Part shown: piece by piece, positions 10,459-21,613 of the stretch | Position numbering within the stretch: the first letter of the stretch is position 1 | Layout: each line of letters opens with the position of its first letter | Origin: Arachis hypogaea | Lineage: Eukaryota > Streptophyta > Magnoliopsida > Fabales > Fabaceae | Length of the DNA stretch: 64,000 nucleotides | Direction of reading: 5' to 3' | Assembly (NCBI RefSeq): GCF_003086295.3 | Contig: NC_092044.1 | Location: 73,866,024 to 73,930,023 of the forward strand | Notes under the pieces: generated by a model | The model's input: only the letters and a program-made list of their open reading frames with translations | What the model was told of the DNA's origin: nothing | Databases searched by the model: none | Translations under genes and position numbers: made by a program

Positions 10459-11432
10459 TGTTAGGGGTTTTACCCTAATAGATAAGGATTATTTAGTAAA
10501 AGGAGACAAGAAAAGAATGACATCAAGAAGAGGAATTTATTGGCATAAAGAGACATAGCGAAAACATAAAAGATAATTAAAGGTTTTCCTACTAGATCTC
10601 TAAGATACCTGTTCTTAGCAACCTAGGTCACCGAAAAGGATTCCCTACTAGACCTTCAAAGAACTTGTCCTTGACAACCTAGATCAGAGGAACGAAAATT
10701 GAAAGAAACCACCACGCAGATCACCTTAGTGTTGGATCCTCCAATCTTCCTCATGCAACAAGCGAAGCAAATCACTCATCTCACTTCTCACATAATAAAA
10801 CATGCTTTAAAGCAACTGAAATTTATTCATCAAAAGTTGTGTAAATTGTTTCACCAAAAGTGTTTAAATAGGCACCTAACAACTAACTAAAGGATAAGAT
10901 AAGATAACTTAATTTTAAATCTCCTAAAGATAAGATAACTAATTTAAATCAGATTTGATCTTATTGGATTAGATCAGATTTAATTTAAATTTTTAAAATC
11001 CTAAAGATATGATAACTAATTTAAATCAGATTTGATCTTATTAGATTAGATCAGATTTGATTTAAATTTAAAATCCCTAGAAATACTACTAAACATAGTA
11101 GATTTAAAACAAGTCTTTTAACAAACTTTTGATCACATAACAATAAAACAAAAGTCTAGAATTTTCGAAATTTAAAGATAAATTATGCCTCCCACTGAAT
11201 TTGGAAAGCATTATTGGGCTTCTTGCTGTCCTGACTTAGCCCAATGGGCCTTGCCCATTCTTCCTTGGTTAGAACTTGATGTAACTCCATATGCATAAGC
11301 GCTGCTAGGTTCCTAAAGCTCTCCTTGAGATTCTTTGCACGTGCTCTAGTGATGGGGCTCTCTGGAAATGTGAAATTCCCATTCTACCATTTTGTCTTAA
11401 AATGCCCCTATTGTCTTTCCGAGCATGTATCA
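10459..11432 (-). repeat. 5' LTR of the chromovirus, slightly truncated at its internal end
   Basis: It matches 7532-8505 along its whole length. The first 20 or so plus-strand bases of the other LTR are missing, replaced directly by reverse-transcriptase sequence at about 10456. The right end GAGCATGTATCA (11421-11432) is followed by CATAG. The junction marks a deletion of primer-binding site, gag and early pol. Confidence 0.8.
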
Positions 11433-11437
11433 CATAG

Positions 11438-12074
11438 TAAGCCTCCGGGAACAACGATAGTCAATCACGATTTGTGACAACTCTGTCAAGCTTCTTCGCT
11501 ACTTCTATATTATTTTGAATTCGGCGATACCATGAGAATCTCCTCCCAATCATCTTAAGATCAAATAATCCGTAATCACCCAGCGTGGTTATAAATCTAT
11601 TAGCTTCTTTGGCTAGAGAATTGGCCCCCTTTAATCTCATGGGAAAAAAGAACTTCGTTAAAATCTCCAAGCAAAAGCCAGGGCCCTTGATATGCTAAAG
11701 ACTGCATGATAAAGTGATCCCAAAGAAGAAATCTATTTTGAAATTGAGGGCTTCCATAAATTCCACTACACCGCCAAGACAAATTTTTCAACTGAACTTA
11801 AACACTGATTAAAGACATCAATTACGGTGTAGCGAATTCCCGACAAGAAAGAAAGAAACCAAATCTCTCCCTTGTGACCCACAGCTTCCCCTATACCAAC
11901 TGGAGAATATCTAAGATACTCCCAAAAGAACTTCAGATTACGAAAATAAGAATGAATTTTACCATTAATAAAAAAAGTATGAGAAAATTTTCTTACTAAT
12001 TCTCTACAATGCACCCGAGCCATCTAATTAAATGCACCCATAATGTTCCAAATAATGATATTAAGACTATCCAT
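11438..12074 (-). pseudogene. LINE ORF2 N-terminus: APE-type endonuclease fragment
   Basis: The minus-strand reading begins with ATG at 12074-12072 followed by IIWNIMGAFN, the usual opening of plant L1 ORF2. Further on come IYGSPQ, LLLGDFNEVLF (about 11690-11650) and GRRFSWYR, the conserved endonuclease signature GDFNE included. The catalytic order is recognisable, but stops (for example TGA for Trp near 11461) and frameshifts break it. It joins 7505 and below after removal of the chromovirus. Confidence 0.75.
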
Positions 12075-12089
12075 AAAAAACATCCCCAA

Positions 12090-13516
12090 AAGAAAGAAGA
12101 ACTAAATAGGGTTTCTAAAACGGCAGACATGTTGATGATTTGGACTTTTCGTTTAAAGTTTCCTTCTCTTGGCCACCCACAACCATTGCTTTCTGGCCTC
12201 TGACGTCGTAGCCACCGTTTCTCTGCCATCTTTTTCTACTGATGAATTTTGTAAGGAAAGTGGTTTTTGTCGCTCGCGATAGGAATGGTTTGCAACCTCT
12301 CCCTGTTTTTGATTGCTCACTTGGCCTTGGATCATATTCTCTTATTTCCTTTTATGAAAACCCCAAGTTCCCTTGCTCTTGGACACATCCACACGAGAGT
12401 ATTTGGATTTGGGCTTGAAATGAGATCATGATGATGGAAAGAAGGTCCCTTAGATTGGGCTTGCTTTTTGGACTTTAGACCCACATGAAATTTACCTTTA
12501 CATAGCATTTGTGTCAAACCATCCATCTTTTCTGCTTGTGAAGTTTCCACGTTATTATCATGTATAACATTTGTCTCAACTATCGGGGTAGCTTTAGTTA
12601 CGTGTTCTCTTCCAAGATTTTTGCCAAATTAAAAATTTTCTTTTTCAACATGCCCCGATTTTTTTGAATTTGAACTTGCCGGCTGTTGTGGAACAGTTTA
12701 CTCCGTCTTGACATTAGTCACGCCAACCTCCGTCACCGTTCTACTCTTTGCCTTGCACGCCATCATATCATGGCCAAACTTTGCACATGACTCACATATT
12801 AAATTTAGACTCTCGTACTTCACAATGATCTTCTTAACCACTTGTAAATCCAAATTAATCTGGACATAAATATAGACATATCTTTCTCTTTTTGTCATTT
12901 TGGTAGCCAAATCAACTTTAATCAGATTTTCTATTGCAACCACGATACGAAACATTGCTTGTTTCTAGTAACACTAAATCGAAAGGCCTGAAACTCTAAT
13001 CCATATCAAAGTTGAATCAAAAGATCGTTCACAAAAACGAGATTCTTCATCCTATGATTTTACCGCCACATAAGGTCCTTCGATCAACCAAGGACCCTAG
13101 CATGACTTTGTCCAAGAAATATCCGACCTCCCGTCTAATAATTCAAAACCACCCTTATTACGCCAAACCACTCTAAGTTTATGAGAAAGAGCAATATAAC
13201 TATATCGTTTATTCAAAACTTTGATCACTATAATCTTTCTATAGAATTCTGCCAGACAACTCTTCCCTTTCTTAAAAAAGGTAACAATAAATATAGCAGA
13301 GAGTTGCCTTATTTTTTCGTCATGTCTACCAAACCTTCCTCTCAATTTCAAAGTCTTAGTCGTCTTTGTATCCATAATTTTATCTCTAAAAAAGACCTTA
13401 ATCGGCTTCAAACTTTTTTCATGAAAGAAATTTTCCAAATCTCCTAATACAAACCTAACCTCACTCTTTCCTTTATCACTTCCTCCCGCAATACCATCTA
13501 TGCTTTTGTGTTTCAC
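12090..13516 (-). pseudogene. LINE ORF1 (DUF4283-like RNA-binding part and CCHC zinc knuckle)
   Basis: The frame opens at 13516 with a 139-codon stretch containing SHKLRVVWRNKGGFELLDGR, which fits the DUF4283 region of plant L1 ORF1. After several frameshifts the segment at 12955-12698 reads YVQINLDLQ then YESLNLICESCAKFGHDMMAC, a zinc knuckle of the CX2CX4HX4C type. The tail to about 12090 is Lys- and Ser-rich. It lies immediately 5' of ORF2, as in plant L1 elements. Not functional: multiple stops. Confidence 0.7.
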
Positions 13517-13803
13517 CCTCGAACCCTCGCTCCCGTCACACCTTCACTCATGAGAGCAAGAGTTATTATTTCCTTATTTGATCCCACGCTTATAAAATTT
13601 AAAAGAGTAAATATAATATTTTTTTATTTATTTAAAAAAAATCCGGAGAGGAAAGGAGAGGAGTGAGAACTGAGAAGGAAAGAGGGCAGGGAAAGCGAAC
13701 CGGTGCGAAGTGAAACGAACAGTACAAGTACATGGAGGGACAAGATGAAGCCCAAAGCAGGAACATGGGACACGTCAGCAGCTAGAGAAGACCAGTCGAT
13801 AGT

Positions 13804-14010
13804 ATGAGAGCGTGTGTTGTACTTCCTCTCTCCCTTCTCCCTCTCCTAGGCCGGCACACCACCAGACAAACCCTCTCTCCTCTCCCTCTCTCTCCCACAC
13901 AGCTCCCTAAATCGCAGGAACAAGCACCAACCTATTCTTGCAACAAAGAATCATTTCAAACTCCCAAACACACCACAAAAGTCAATTCTCTTTCTTTCGA
14001 GTTCCAATAA
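13804..14010 (+). other. Upstream ORF 1 in the kinase leader (68 codons)
   Basis: The ATG at 13804 opens a Pro/Leu/Ser-rich 68-residue frame through the CT-rich leader, ending before the main ATG. It resembles a chance product of the pyrimidine-rich leader rather than a protein. If the transcript starts upstream of 13804 it could reduce translation of the kinase. Confidence 0.3.
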
Positions 14011-14021
14011 TCTTCATCGAG

Positions 14022-14054
14022 ATGCGGGTCAACACTGCTCAACCCACAGTCTGA
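14022..14054 (+). other. Upstream ORF 2 in the kinase leader (10 codons)
   Basis: ATG at 14022 encodes MRVNTAQPTV and stops at 14054, 74 bases before the kinase ATG. It lies in the leader and would be met by scanning ribosomes on any transcript starting upstream of it. Confidence 0.35.
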
Positions 14055-14128
14055 CCAACCTAAGCAGATCCCCTCTCTTCCTCTCTAATTTCATTCATCC
14101 ATCCATCACCAACAATAACAAAACAAAC

Positions 14129-17100
14129 ATGACCTCTTCTTCTTCCTATTATTCTAGAAGCTTCTCGGCGAACCCGCGGGACTACAAGCTTCTAGAAGAA
14201 GTCGGATTCGGCGCTAGCGCAACCGTCTACCACGCCGTTCACATCCCCTCGAACGAGCAAGTCGCCGTGAAGGTCCTGGATCTGGACCGATGCAACAGCA
14301 ACTTCGACGACATACGGCGAGAGGCTCAGACCATGAGCCTCATCGATCACCCCAACGTCGTCCGCGCCATCTGCTCCTTCGTCGTCGACCGTAGTCTCTG
14401 GGTGGTTATGCCGTTTATGGACCAAGGCTCCTGCCTCCACCTCATGAAGGTCGCATACCCCGACGGCTTCGAAGAAGATGCCATTGGATCCGTACTCAAG
14501 GAGACACTCAAGGCTCTTGACTACCTCCACCGCCATGGCCACATCCACCGCGATGTTAAGGCTGGGAACATACTTTTGGATTCCAATGGCGATATCAAAC
14601 TTGCTGATTTCGGTGTTTCTGCTTGCATGTTTGATGCCGGCGATAGGCAGCGTTCCAGGAACACTTTTGTTGGAACTCCTTGCTGGTTTGATTTCTCAAT
14701 TCTATTTTCTGTTTTTAATTGTTTCATTTATTTAAGCCAGAGAAGAATTGATTGCTTTTCAAGATTTCAACTGGTTATTAGGATGGTGTTTAGGGTGCTA
14801 TATTATTACTCAGAGTATATAGATATGTGATTGATAGGTATGTGTTTATCTTTGTAGGATGGCACCGGAGGTGCTGCAGCCTGGAACTGGTTATAATTTC
14901 AAGTGAGTATCTTTAATGATTAATCATTGATCATCGTACAATTTTTATCTCCCCCCCTTCCCCTCCTTTTGATTCTTGGTGTGCTGTGTTTGTGGATAAT
15001 TGTGGGAAAAGGTGGTTGAACTGCCAAGAATTTGGCTTTGGCTTGGCTTGGCATGGCATTGTTGCGGCTGTTCATGATGAGCATACTTTGGCATCTAAAA
15101 GCCAGAAGCGAAAACGCACAATTTTTTATTTACCGAATAGAAAAGATTTGTTCATTCTTTCATAAGTTAGAGCACTACTAAACCTATCCTTACATGCCTT
15201 CGAGCTTTGCAAGATTTTTTCCCCTTTTAAAACGTGTGAATGGAATGTTTGACAGGGCTGATATATGGTCTTTTGGGATTATGGCTCTTGAGCTGGCTCA
15301 TGGTCATGCACCTTTCTCGAAATATCCTCCCATGAAGGTATTTGTTATTTGTCTGAGTTGAGACTTGAGACGCCTGGAAATGTATTAAAAATGGACCTAT
15401 TTCAAGATCTTGCATTGTGTAATTTGTAACATAGGAATCAGAGAATGACTTGGCGTTTGTTTTGCAAATAGGTGCTTCTAATGACCATACAGAATGCCCC
15501 TCCGGGCCTTGATTATGATCGGGATAGGAAGTTCTCTAAGGTATTCGTGTTCTTTCTGCCTGGTTTTATTCGTTTCACGTATCAAGGCTATAGCCTGTTA
15601 TGATATTTTTATTTCTTATTATCGAAATGCTATTGATAGTAGTAGCAGTAGTCTAATTAAGAATTTCCAGTCGTGATCAGTCTTTTAAGGAAATGGTTGC
15701 TATGTGCTTGGTAAAAGATCCGACAAAGAGACCGACGGTGGAGAAGTTACTGAAACATTCTTTCTTCAAGCAAGCCAAGCCTCCTGAGCTTTCTGTAAAG
15801 AAATTGTTTGCCGACTTACCTCCACTTTGGAATCGCGTAAAAGCTCTGCAGGTTTGATTTCACATGTGCTTTGCTGCCAGCCCGTTTTTTTCTTGTCTTT
15901 CTGCTTTTGCTTGATTTTGCAAAACCCTTACAGCTTAAAGATGCTGCTCAACTAGCACTAAAGAGAATGCCTTCTGCAGAGCAAGAAGCAATATCTCAGG
16001 TAAATCTGATTTTCAAAATATGTAAATATGTAATTAAGTTGTCACATGCAAATTTTGGTACAATAGTATGGAATGTGGATATGACACTATGGTAGCATGG
16101 TTATGCTTTCTAGACTGTTACTCTTTGGCAGGAACTTTTCTGCATCTCCTCTCATTCCCCGTTATTCAATTATCTTTTTTTCCTTCTTCTGTTTCCTTGG
16201 AGATGATTTATGCAATCGGTCTTTTGATCCCGAAAGGGGGGTTTTGAAGTGACAAAAGTAGAAATGAGAATCACTTCTCTGTTTTGATTTTAACATTTAA
16301 AAGCTTAAGTTAACATTGTAAAATATATTATTGCTTCTATTACTGCTAAAATATAATCGTCCAATCTTATTTTGCAGAGTGAATATAAGCGAGGAGTTAG
16401 TGCATGGAACTTTGATCTTGATGATTTGAAAGCTCAGGCTTCATTGGTATTACCATGTTTCAGATGTTAATTTGCTTGACTATTTTTTTTCTTTCCCTTT
16501 GTTTGATTTGACTTTGAAGTGCTGGCTTCACATTTTACTAGGTAGAGAACAATGATGGTTTTGCCGAGATGAGGGAAGAAGATGAACCCAAAAGTGTTAG
16601 CGAGTACAAGGTTGGTTCAACTATTTTAAACTATCCATAAAAATAATTCTTTGATATTTTATTTGCCATCGCAGGATACAACTGATTTTCAGCTTAATGT
16701 GGACAAGAATTCAGAAAACTCACAAGAAGATGAGTTTGGACTAGAAGTAGGTGTTTATCATCCCACACCACAAAGTGAGAAGAGAAATGGATTGGTTGCC
16801 GAGGCATCACCTTCTACCCTAGATAAGGATACAGGATTGAGCAAGACCAAAACTCAATCAACGAGGATTCGTAAAACCCAGAGTGGGCCACTGGTGCCAG
16901 GCACAGTTCTTGGTCATTCTTTACCTGATAGAGGGTCTACATTTGAAAGGTACAATGCATTTTCATAGTATATATTATATTATATATTTGTTTCTTCCCC
17001 ATAGTATTTTTATATTAGATCTTACCTTTCCCTTATATTAGGCTATAGTAGAAGTCTTAGAGGGAATGAAATGGAGGGAAAATAATGGGATAAAATGGAA

Positions 17101-20100
17101 AGGGAAGGGATGGATTGATAAACTTTTCCATGTTTGGATGGTTAATGAGGGAACACAGCAGCTGATAAAGTGATAAAGTGTTAGTTATTATTGAACAATT
17201 TCAGTATAATCCTTATCAGCATTTTGAAATAACTAGCATGATGGCATAATATAAAAGTTGAGGTTAGGTTTCTCATAGTTATACTTGCCTTTAATTCTTC
17301 GTTTTTGCTGATTGGAGGTAATAACAGCTAACTCTAGGCTCTATTTTTATCTGTTGAGAGGATCATTACTTTCCATTGCATTGAACACTTGTTGATGGAA
17401 ACACACTTTTCAATCTTGCTTTTTCTTTCATTTATTGCCTATGTTACACAGCCTGTAGAATGTAGTATTCCTTCTAGCTCTATGTGATTTAGTAAAGAAT
17501 TTGGTGATTCACCATCATGTCTAACGAATGAAATGTTATTAATGAATGAGGCTGCAAAAAGTAAAAAAGTTTGTGGCTTTTTAGTCTGAAAAATACTGTT
17601 AGGTAAACTATAGGCAGAGGACATGTTTGGAGGAGAATCCTACTTTTACTTTTATCATTGATTCTATGTCTAGATATAACATTGTATTAAGTGTAATTTG
17701 AAGTTTAAATGAATGGAAAAGCCAATGTTGTGTGCATCTTCCAATTTCTTATGCTTCTTGGTGATGGAGATTTTCTTGTGGGCATGATCGTTTTCTTGTA
17801 AAAATTCTCAATACTTCCTTACATTTTAGGTTAGAGAGTGAAAATCAGTCATCAGGTGACAAAAATAGTCGTGATTCCCGACGAGCTCCCAACTTTAGTG
17901 GTCCATTGATGCTTCCAAACAGAGCTTCAGCAAATAGTTTATCAGCTCCAATAAAATCTTCTGGAGGTATTTGGACTATTGTGTGTACCACAAGGGTGTT
18001 TGGTGGGAGTTATGGTATTTTGGGAACTCAGGCATTTTTTTTATTTTAAACATGGGATTAACTTTGTTAACATTATGCTGATAGGATACAGAGATTCTTT
18101 GGATGATAAATCTAAGACTAATCTAGTGCAAATCAAAGGACGATTCTCAGTGACTAGAGAGAATTTAGATCTGGTGAAGGTATGCTATTTTCTTGTAAAT
18201 TAAGTTGTCCCTATCTATAACTTTAACTGACTTCATGATGTTGAACAGGATATCCCCGTAAGTTCAGTTTCACGCAGATCTTCACAGGTTGGTGGATAAC
18301 CTTTTGATTATGACAGATATCTGTTTATGCAGTTGCTCGAATTTATCTTTTTAATTATTCCCGAGCTGATATTCTGTTACATTACACGTAGGGATCACCG
18401 CTGAGGAAATCTGCCAGTGTTGGTGATTGGATGTCGGATGCCAAACAAATGGTTTGTTGATTTTCCATTTTGTGCATATTTTCCCTCTATTTGGTTACTC
18501 AAGTAAAAAAAGAAAAAAAAAATTGTATTTGTATTTGGTATATCATGCTTTTCTGTCTTTAACTAAATGTATTTTTTTTTTTCTCTTCAGCCAGTTGGTC
18601 AGTCATCAAAAGATTCTGCGAATATCAATGTTTCTGCCTCACCTCTTATACCTCACCTTCAAAACCTTTTTCATCAGACATCTATTCAACAGGTGAGGTA
18701 AACTGAGGTTTGAAGAAATGGTTTATAATGTGATTGTATTTGTCTGTTGAGAAACTGATTCATCTCAAATGCAATTCAATTTATAATCTTATTGGAAGCT
18801 GTTTAATTTCAGGATCTCATAATGAATCTTTTGAATAGCTTGCAACCTGCTGAGGCAGTTGATGGTGGGTTTCATGGATTATGTTTGACAAATATTCTTT
18901 GTTATCTATGATGTTGAATGGCGTGTAATGAATACAGTTAAAATTTTCAGCTTCTCAGAATGGAAAGTTGCCACCATTACCTCGCACTCCAGAGAACAAT
19001 GGGAATGTGAGTACTTTTCCTTGAATTTACTGTCACTTGCATGCTTGAATTTGGATAATCTAAAGTGAAGAAGTTGGTAAAGTGGTAAAGGGTTAATCAT
19101 CATTAATTTTATAACTCCCATTAAATCTGCGTCTCATTATCATAATTTAAGAGTGATTAATTTCTCACTTTAGAGAATCTTGATCCTGCATGCTTAATCA
19201 TTTCTACCTATCAGCATATGACATTTTTATATTAATGACCAGTCATCTCTTACTACCATTGTTGTTGTTGTTGTTGTTGTTGTTAAGAGTGATTAATTTC
19301 TCACTTTACTACTTTACTAATTTTTTCACTTTAGAGAATCTTGATCCTGCATGCTTAATCATTCCTACCTATCAGCATATGACATTTTTATATTAAGGTG
19401 AAAACTTAGGTGCAGTCAATTTCATGTGAAATGACTGTACCTGAGTTTCCACCTTATATTAATGACCCATCATCTCTTACTATTGTTGTTGTTGTCTATA
19501 ACTTATTATCTCATGCAAATAACCTAAACCTTTCATCATATGAAGCACGGACATTGACACTCACATGGGACACGTGAGCACATGAATTTTAAATTTTTAT
19601 AAGACACTGGGACACGACATATATATAAAATATAAAGTATTTTTAGGTAATTTGTAAGAACATTTTAATATTTTAAATTGATATTAAAATATAAATTAAT
19701 ATTTTAACCATTTTAATGTCTTTTTTAATTCTATAAAGTATTTAGAATAATTTTGTTTTAATAAATGATAGTATATACTATTTCTAAATTCATTTCAAGA
19801 GTACAAGTTAAGAATAAGATTTGGATATGTTGACACATGGTAGTATTTAGGTGTGTCTAAGCGTGTCCAGAAAAGCAATTTTTATTTTTTTATTAAGGCA
19901 GGATTGGACACAGAAGACACGTGTGCCGAACGAGTGTCGGGTGAGTGTCGTGTCCGAAATAGGTCCGATACATTGACATTACAACTAAGCAAAGTATCCA
20001 TGCTTCATAGCTTTCATCTCTAGCGTACTAATTTTTGGTGGAATAATTCTGCAATAAGATATCCAATGATTTTTATTTTTATGAGCTTTTTTTTTCCCTT

Positions 20101-20566
20101 CTGAGCTAAAATTTGAGTCGGTTATAGATCGAAACAACAGCCTCGGAGAGGGAGCAACTGCTACTGCTAAAAGTTTCGGAACTTCAAGCACGGTAAGTTA
20201 AACCAGTTTGCGAATACTTTCTGAGCACTCGTTTGTTGAAAACAAGAAGCTTAAGTATCTCCCTCCTTCCCATTCCTCCTCCTTGTATAACAGGATGATG
20301 AATTTGACCGACGAATTGAATTCTGAAAGGTTAAAATACCAGCAGGTAGGTTATTCCTTATGCCTGCATGTTTTTCTTTACACATATTTGGTTCCTGCCT
20401 ACGTTGCATATGCCTAGCATATATTTTCAGCTGAAACGGTCGAACTTGATGTTTTAAAGGTTTCAGTAAAATTAATAAAGGATTTGTTTGTTGCTTTGGA
20501 CAGTTGCAACAACAGTTAAATGCTCTTTACAGTCAAGAACAAAATGGAAAAAGAGGAGTTGCATGA
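14129..20566 (+). CDS. STE20/Fray-type serine/threonine kinase, BLUS1-like, 19 exons, 707 aa
   Basis: Coding exons: 14129-14685, 14858-14902, 15256-15337, 15472-15540, 15681-15851, 15934-15999, 16378-16446, 16542-16610, 16675-16949, 17830-17966, 18085-18179, 18249-18287, 18392-18451, 18591-18692, 18813-18864, 18951-19006, 20128-20192, 20294-20345, 20504-20566. All introns are GT-AG and the sum is 2124 nt with no internal stop. Kinase domain at residues 18-280: G26-x-G28 loop with Ala where the third Gly is usual, Lys48 in VAVK, HRD at 140-142, DFG at 160-162, GTPCWMAPE activation segment (APE at 188-190). The Ser-rich middle has basic phosphosite-like stretches ([29 protein letters not shown]). 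A coiled coil lies at about 649-700. Length and layout fit the 690-710 aa plant relatives of BLUS1. The ATG is the first in frame, before [10 protein letters not shown]. Cytosolic signalling kinase by family; substrate not inferable here. Confidence 0.95.
16950..17829 (+). other. Intron 9 of the kinase gene (880 bp)
   Basis: This is the second longest intron, AT-rich with a typical donor (AG|GTACAA) and acceptor (TTTTAG|G). I see no element with clear ends inside it; ORFs here are short and antisense. Confidence 0.8.
19261..19284 (+). repeat. (GTT)8 microsatellite
   Basis: Eight GTT units in intron 16. A shorter (TTG)4-like run ends the second duplication copy near 19480-19494. Confidence 0.95.
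19388..19462. mobile_element. 57-bp MITE, Mutator-type, TSD TTATATTAA
   Basis: The element is 19397-19453. TTATATTAA flanks it at 19388-19396 and 19454-19462, a perfect 9-bp duplication. The ends GGTGAAAACTTAGGTGCAGTC-like and, read from the right, GGTGGAAACTCAGGTACAG form imperfect 21-bp inverted repeats with almost nothing between. These termini resemble legume MITEs such as AhMITE1 as I remember them, which are about 200 bp, so this is probably an internally deleted copy. Confidence 0.85.
19545..19975. repeat. Putative small transposable element in intron 16
   Basis: A GACACTCAC-containing stretch at 19547-19573 (CGGACATTGACACTCACA) is matched in inverted form at about 19931-19957 (GGTGAGTGTCGTGTCCG). 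Between them is 350 bp of AT-rich DNA. This resembles a foldback or MITE-like element, but I could not find a target duplication, so its ends are uncertain. Confidence 0.4.
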
Positions 20567-21063
20567 AAGCAGAGAGATAAGTTATGATTTATCTTTATAG
20601 TGAGGTACATTAACATCCAAGGGAGTTATAAAGTCATACATTGATGATTGAAACTCCATTCTTTCTTTATGCTGAGGAGAACACTGCATTTTGAATTGGA
20701 TATCTTCTTCTCTGATCTAACCCTCCTTGTGTTCAATAAGGTTTTGTGGCATTCCAAGGCTCGGCAAGCGCAAAAATATGCCGAAATGATATTCTGCCAA
20801 AGGTTAAATCTCATTATTATTTGTTCATTGAAAATTCTGTGATGTAAATGAGCTGCTGCTTCGTCTTCATCTGTTGTATCATATTTGCTAAGTGCTATGA
20901 ACTGTGACAATTAGTGAGAGCAAGGTTATGGGGACACAACCCCTGGAGGAGTATGTAACCATCCCTCCTACATATTGGACCTGTTGTTATTATTACTATA
21001 TTGTTATTAGCTTTGTATAGTTTTGTTATTATTGTATTTTGCTAACTAAATAATAATGAGTTG
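20567..21063 (+). other. 3' untranslated region and downstream flank of the kinase gene
   Basis: No coding frame follows the stop. The stretch is moderately AT-rich and ends in AATAATAATGAG near 21047, a possible polyadenylation signal. The exact end of the transcript cannot be set from the sequence. Antisense and sense ORFs here are short and unsupported. Confidence 0.45.
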
Positions 21064-21613
21064 ATACCAAATCAGTCTCAACTTAGTGAAATATATATTT
21101 TCCAGCTGCTAAATATTTAAGTTTGTTTTGGCATTGAATTTAACACCTTAATTATGTTATACTCTCTCGTCAAATATTTTATCAATTGTATTTACCTTAA
21201 AAATACTTTCTTCTTGTCCTCGTTTGATCGAAATGTTAGGTGAATAAATTATTTTTGTAATCAAGTTTAAGTAATTTTTTTTCTTCTTCTTATGTATAGC
21301 TTCTCTTCAATTAATTTTTTTTATGTCAAACTATTAGATTAGCAGAGTTGAACTTAGGGTCCGTGTGGGAAACACCAAAAAATTACTTTTTTTTTTTTAC
21401 TTTTGACTTATAAAAAGTTACATTAATAGTGTTTGGTATAATTTTTTAGATAAACTTTTAATTTTTTAAAAAGTTATTTAAGAGTTTTTGAAGAAGTTAA
21501 AAAACGTGACTTTTCTTATTTTTAAAAATTATTTTATCATTCCTATTTAATGCACAATTTTAAAATAATGACTTCTATAATAATTTTTTAAACACAAAAT
21601 AACTTATTTAAAA
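21064..21613. other. AT-rich intergenic DNA
   Basis: No gene seen. The stretch from about 21355 (GTGTGGGAAACACC) with many TTTTTAAAAAGTTA runs resembles a degraded MITE, but no paired end was found. Confidence 0.4.

Larger units (their letters stand above)
7506..11437 (-). mobile_element. CRM-like chromovirus (Ty3-gypsy), internally deleted, TSD CATAG
   Basis: The element occupies 7511-11432, minus strand, flanked by CATAG at 7506-7510 and 11433-11437. The 3' LTR is at 7511-8505. Pol from the late reverse transcriptase onward is at 8506-10456. A 5' LTR lacking its last 20 or so bases is at about 10459-11432. Primer-binding site, gag, protease and the first half of reverse transcriptase are deleted. 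The two LTRs differ by roughly 5% by eye, so the insertion is not recent. It sits inside LINE ORF2. Confidence 0.85.
5636..13560 (-). mobile_element. Old L1-type LINE, minus strand, interrupted twice and missing its 3' part
   Basis: Three separated segments form one reading order on the minus strand: ORF1 (13516 to about 12090), ORF2 endonuclease (12074-11438), then the ORF2 region up to the start of reverse transcriptase (7505-7306 and 6319-5636). The chromovirus (7511-11432) and the MULE (6320-7296) separate them. Removing each insert and one target-duplication copy joins the LINE sequence without loss. The polymerase core and 3' tail are absent at about 5636. This is unusual, since LINEs normally lose the 5' end, so a later deletion or insertion is likely. 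Many stops show it is dead. Confidence 0.75.
13561..14128 (+). promoter_or_regulatory. Promoter and 5' leader of the kinase gene, with CT-rich stretch
   Basis: Between the LINE 5' end and the kinase ATG lie 570 bp. An AT-rich part (13570-13640) is followed by a purine-rich part. A strongly pyrimidine-rich stretch at 13822-13915 resembles the Y-patch and leader composition of plant genes. I see no convincing TATA box. The transcription start is probably near 13800 but is not fixed by sequence. The leader contains two upstream ORFs. Confidence 0.5.
19151..19494 (+). repeat. Direct duplication inside intron 16
   Basis: GAGTGATTAATTTCTCACTT begins both units, at about 19151 and 19288, and the similarity runs through the stretch ending ATCATCTCTTACTA-TTGTTG. 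The second copy has an extra 20-30 bp near its start and carries the MITE. The first copy therefore keeps the uninterrupted target sequence. Confidence 0.8.
19007..20127 (+). other. Intron 16 of the kinase gene, enlarged by repeats (1121 bp)
   Basis: The donor is AAT|GTGAGT and the acceptor GTTATAG|ATC. The intron holds a local direct duplication (19151-19258 and 19287-19494), a (GTT)8 run, a 57-bp MITE and a further repeat-like block at 19545-19975. These explain why it is the longest intron of the gene. Confidence 0.85.

Noticed and set aside
13097..13516. Cellular hypothetical protein on the minus strand upstream of the kinase
   Set aside because: The motif order with the zinc knuckle and the following endonuclease shows it is LINE ORF1.
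14192..14548. 118-codon antisense ORF across kinase exon 1
   Set aside because: Shadow of the kinase coding sequence; no motif of its own.
20626..20910. 94-codon antisense ORF in the kinase 3' flank
   Set aside because: No recognisable motif, lies in the probable 3' untranslated region.
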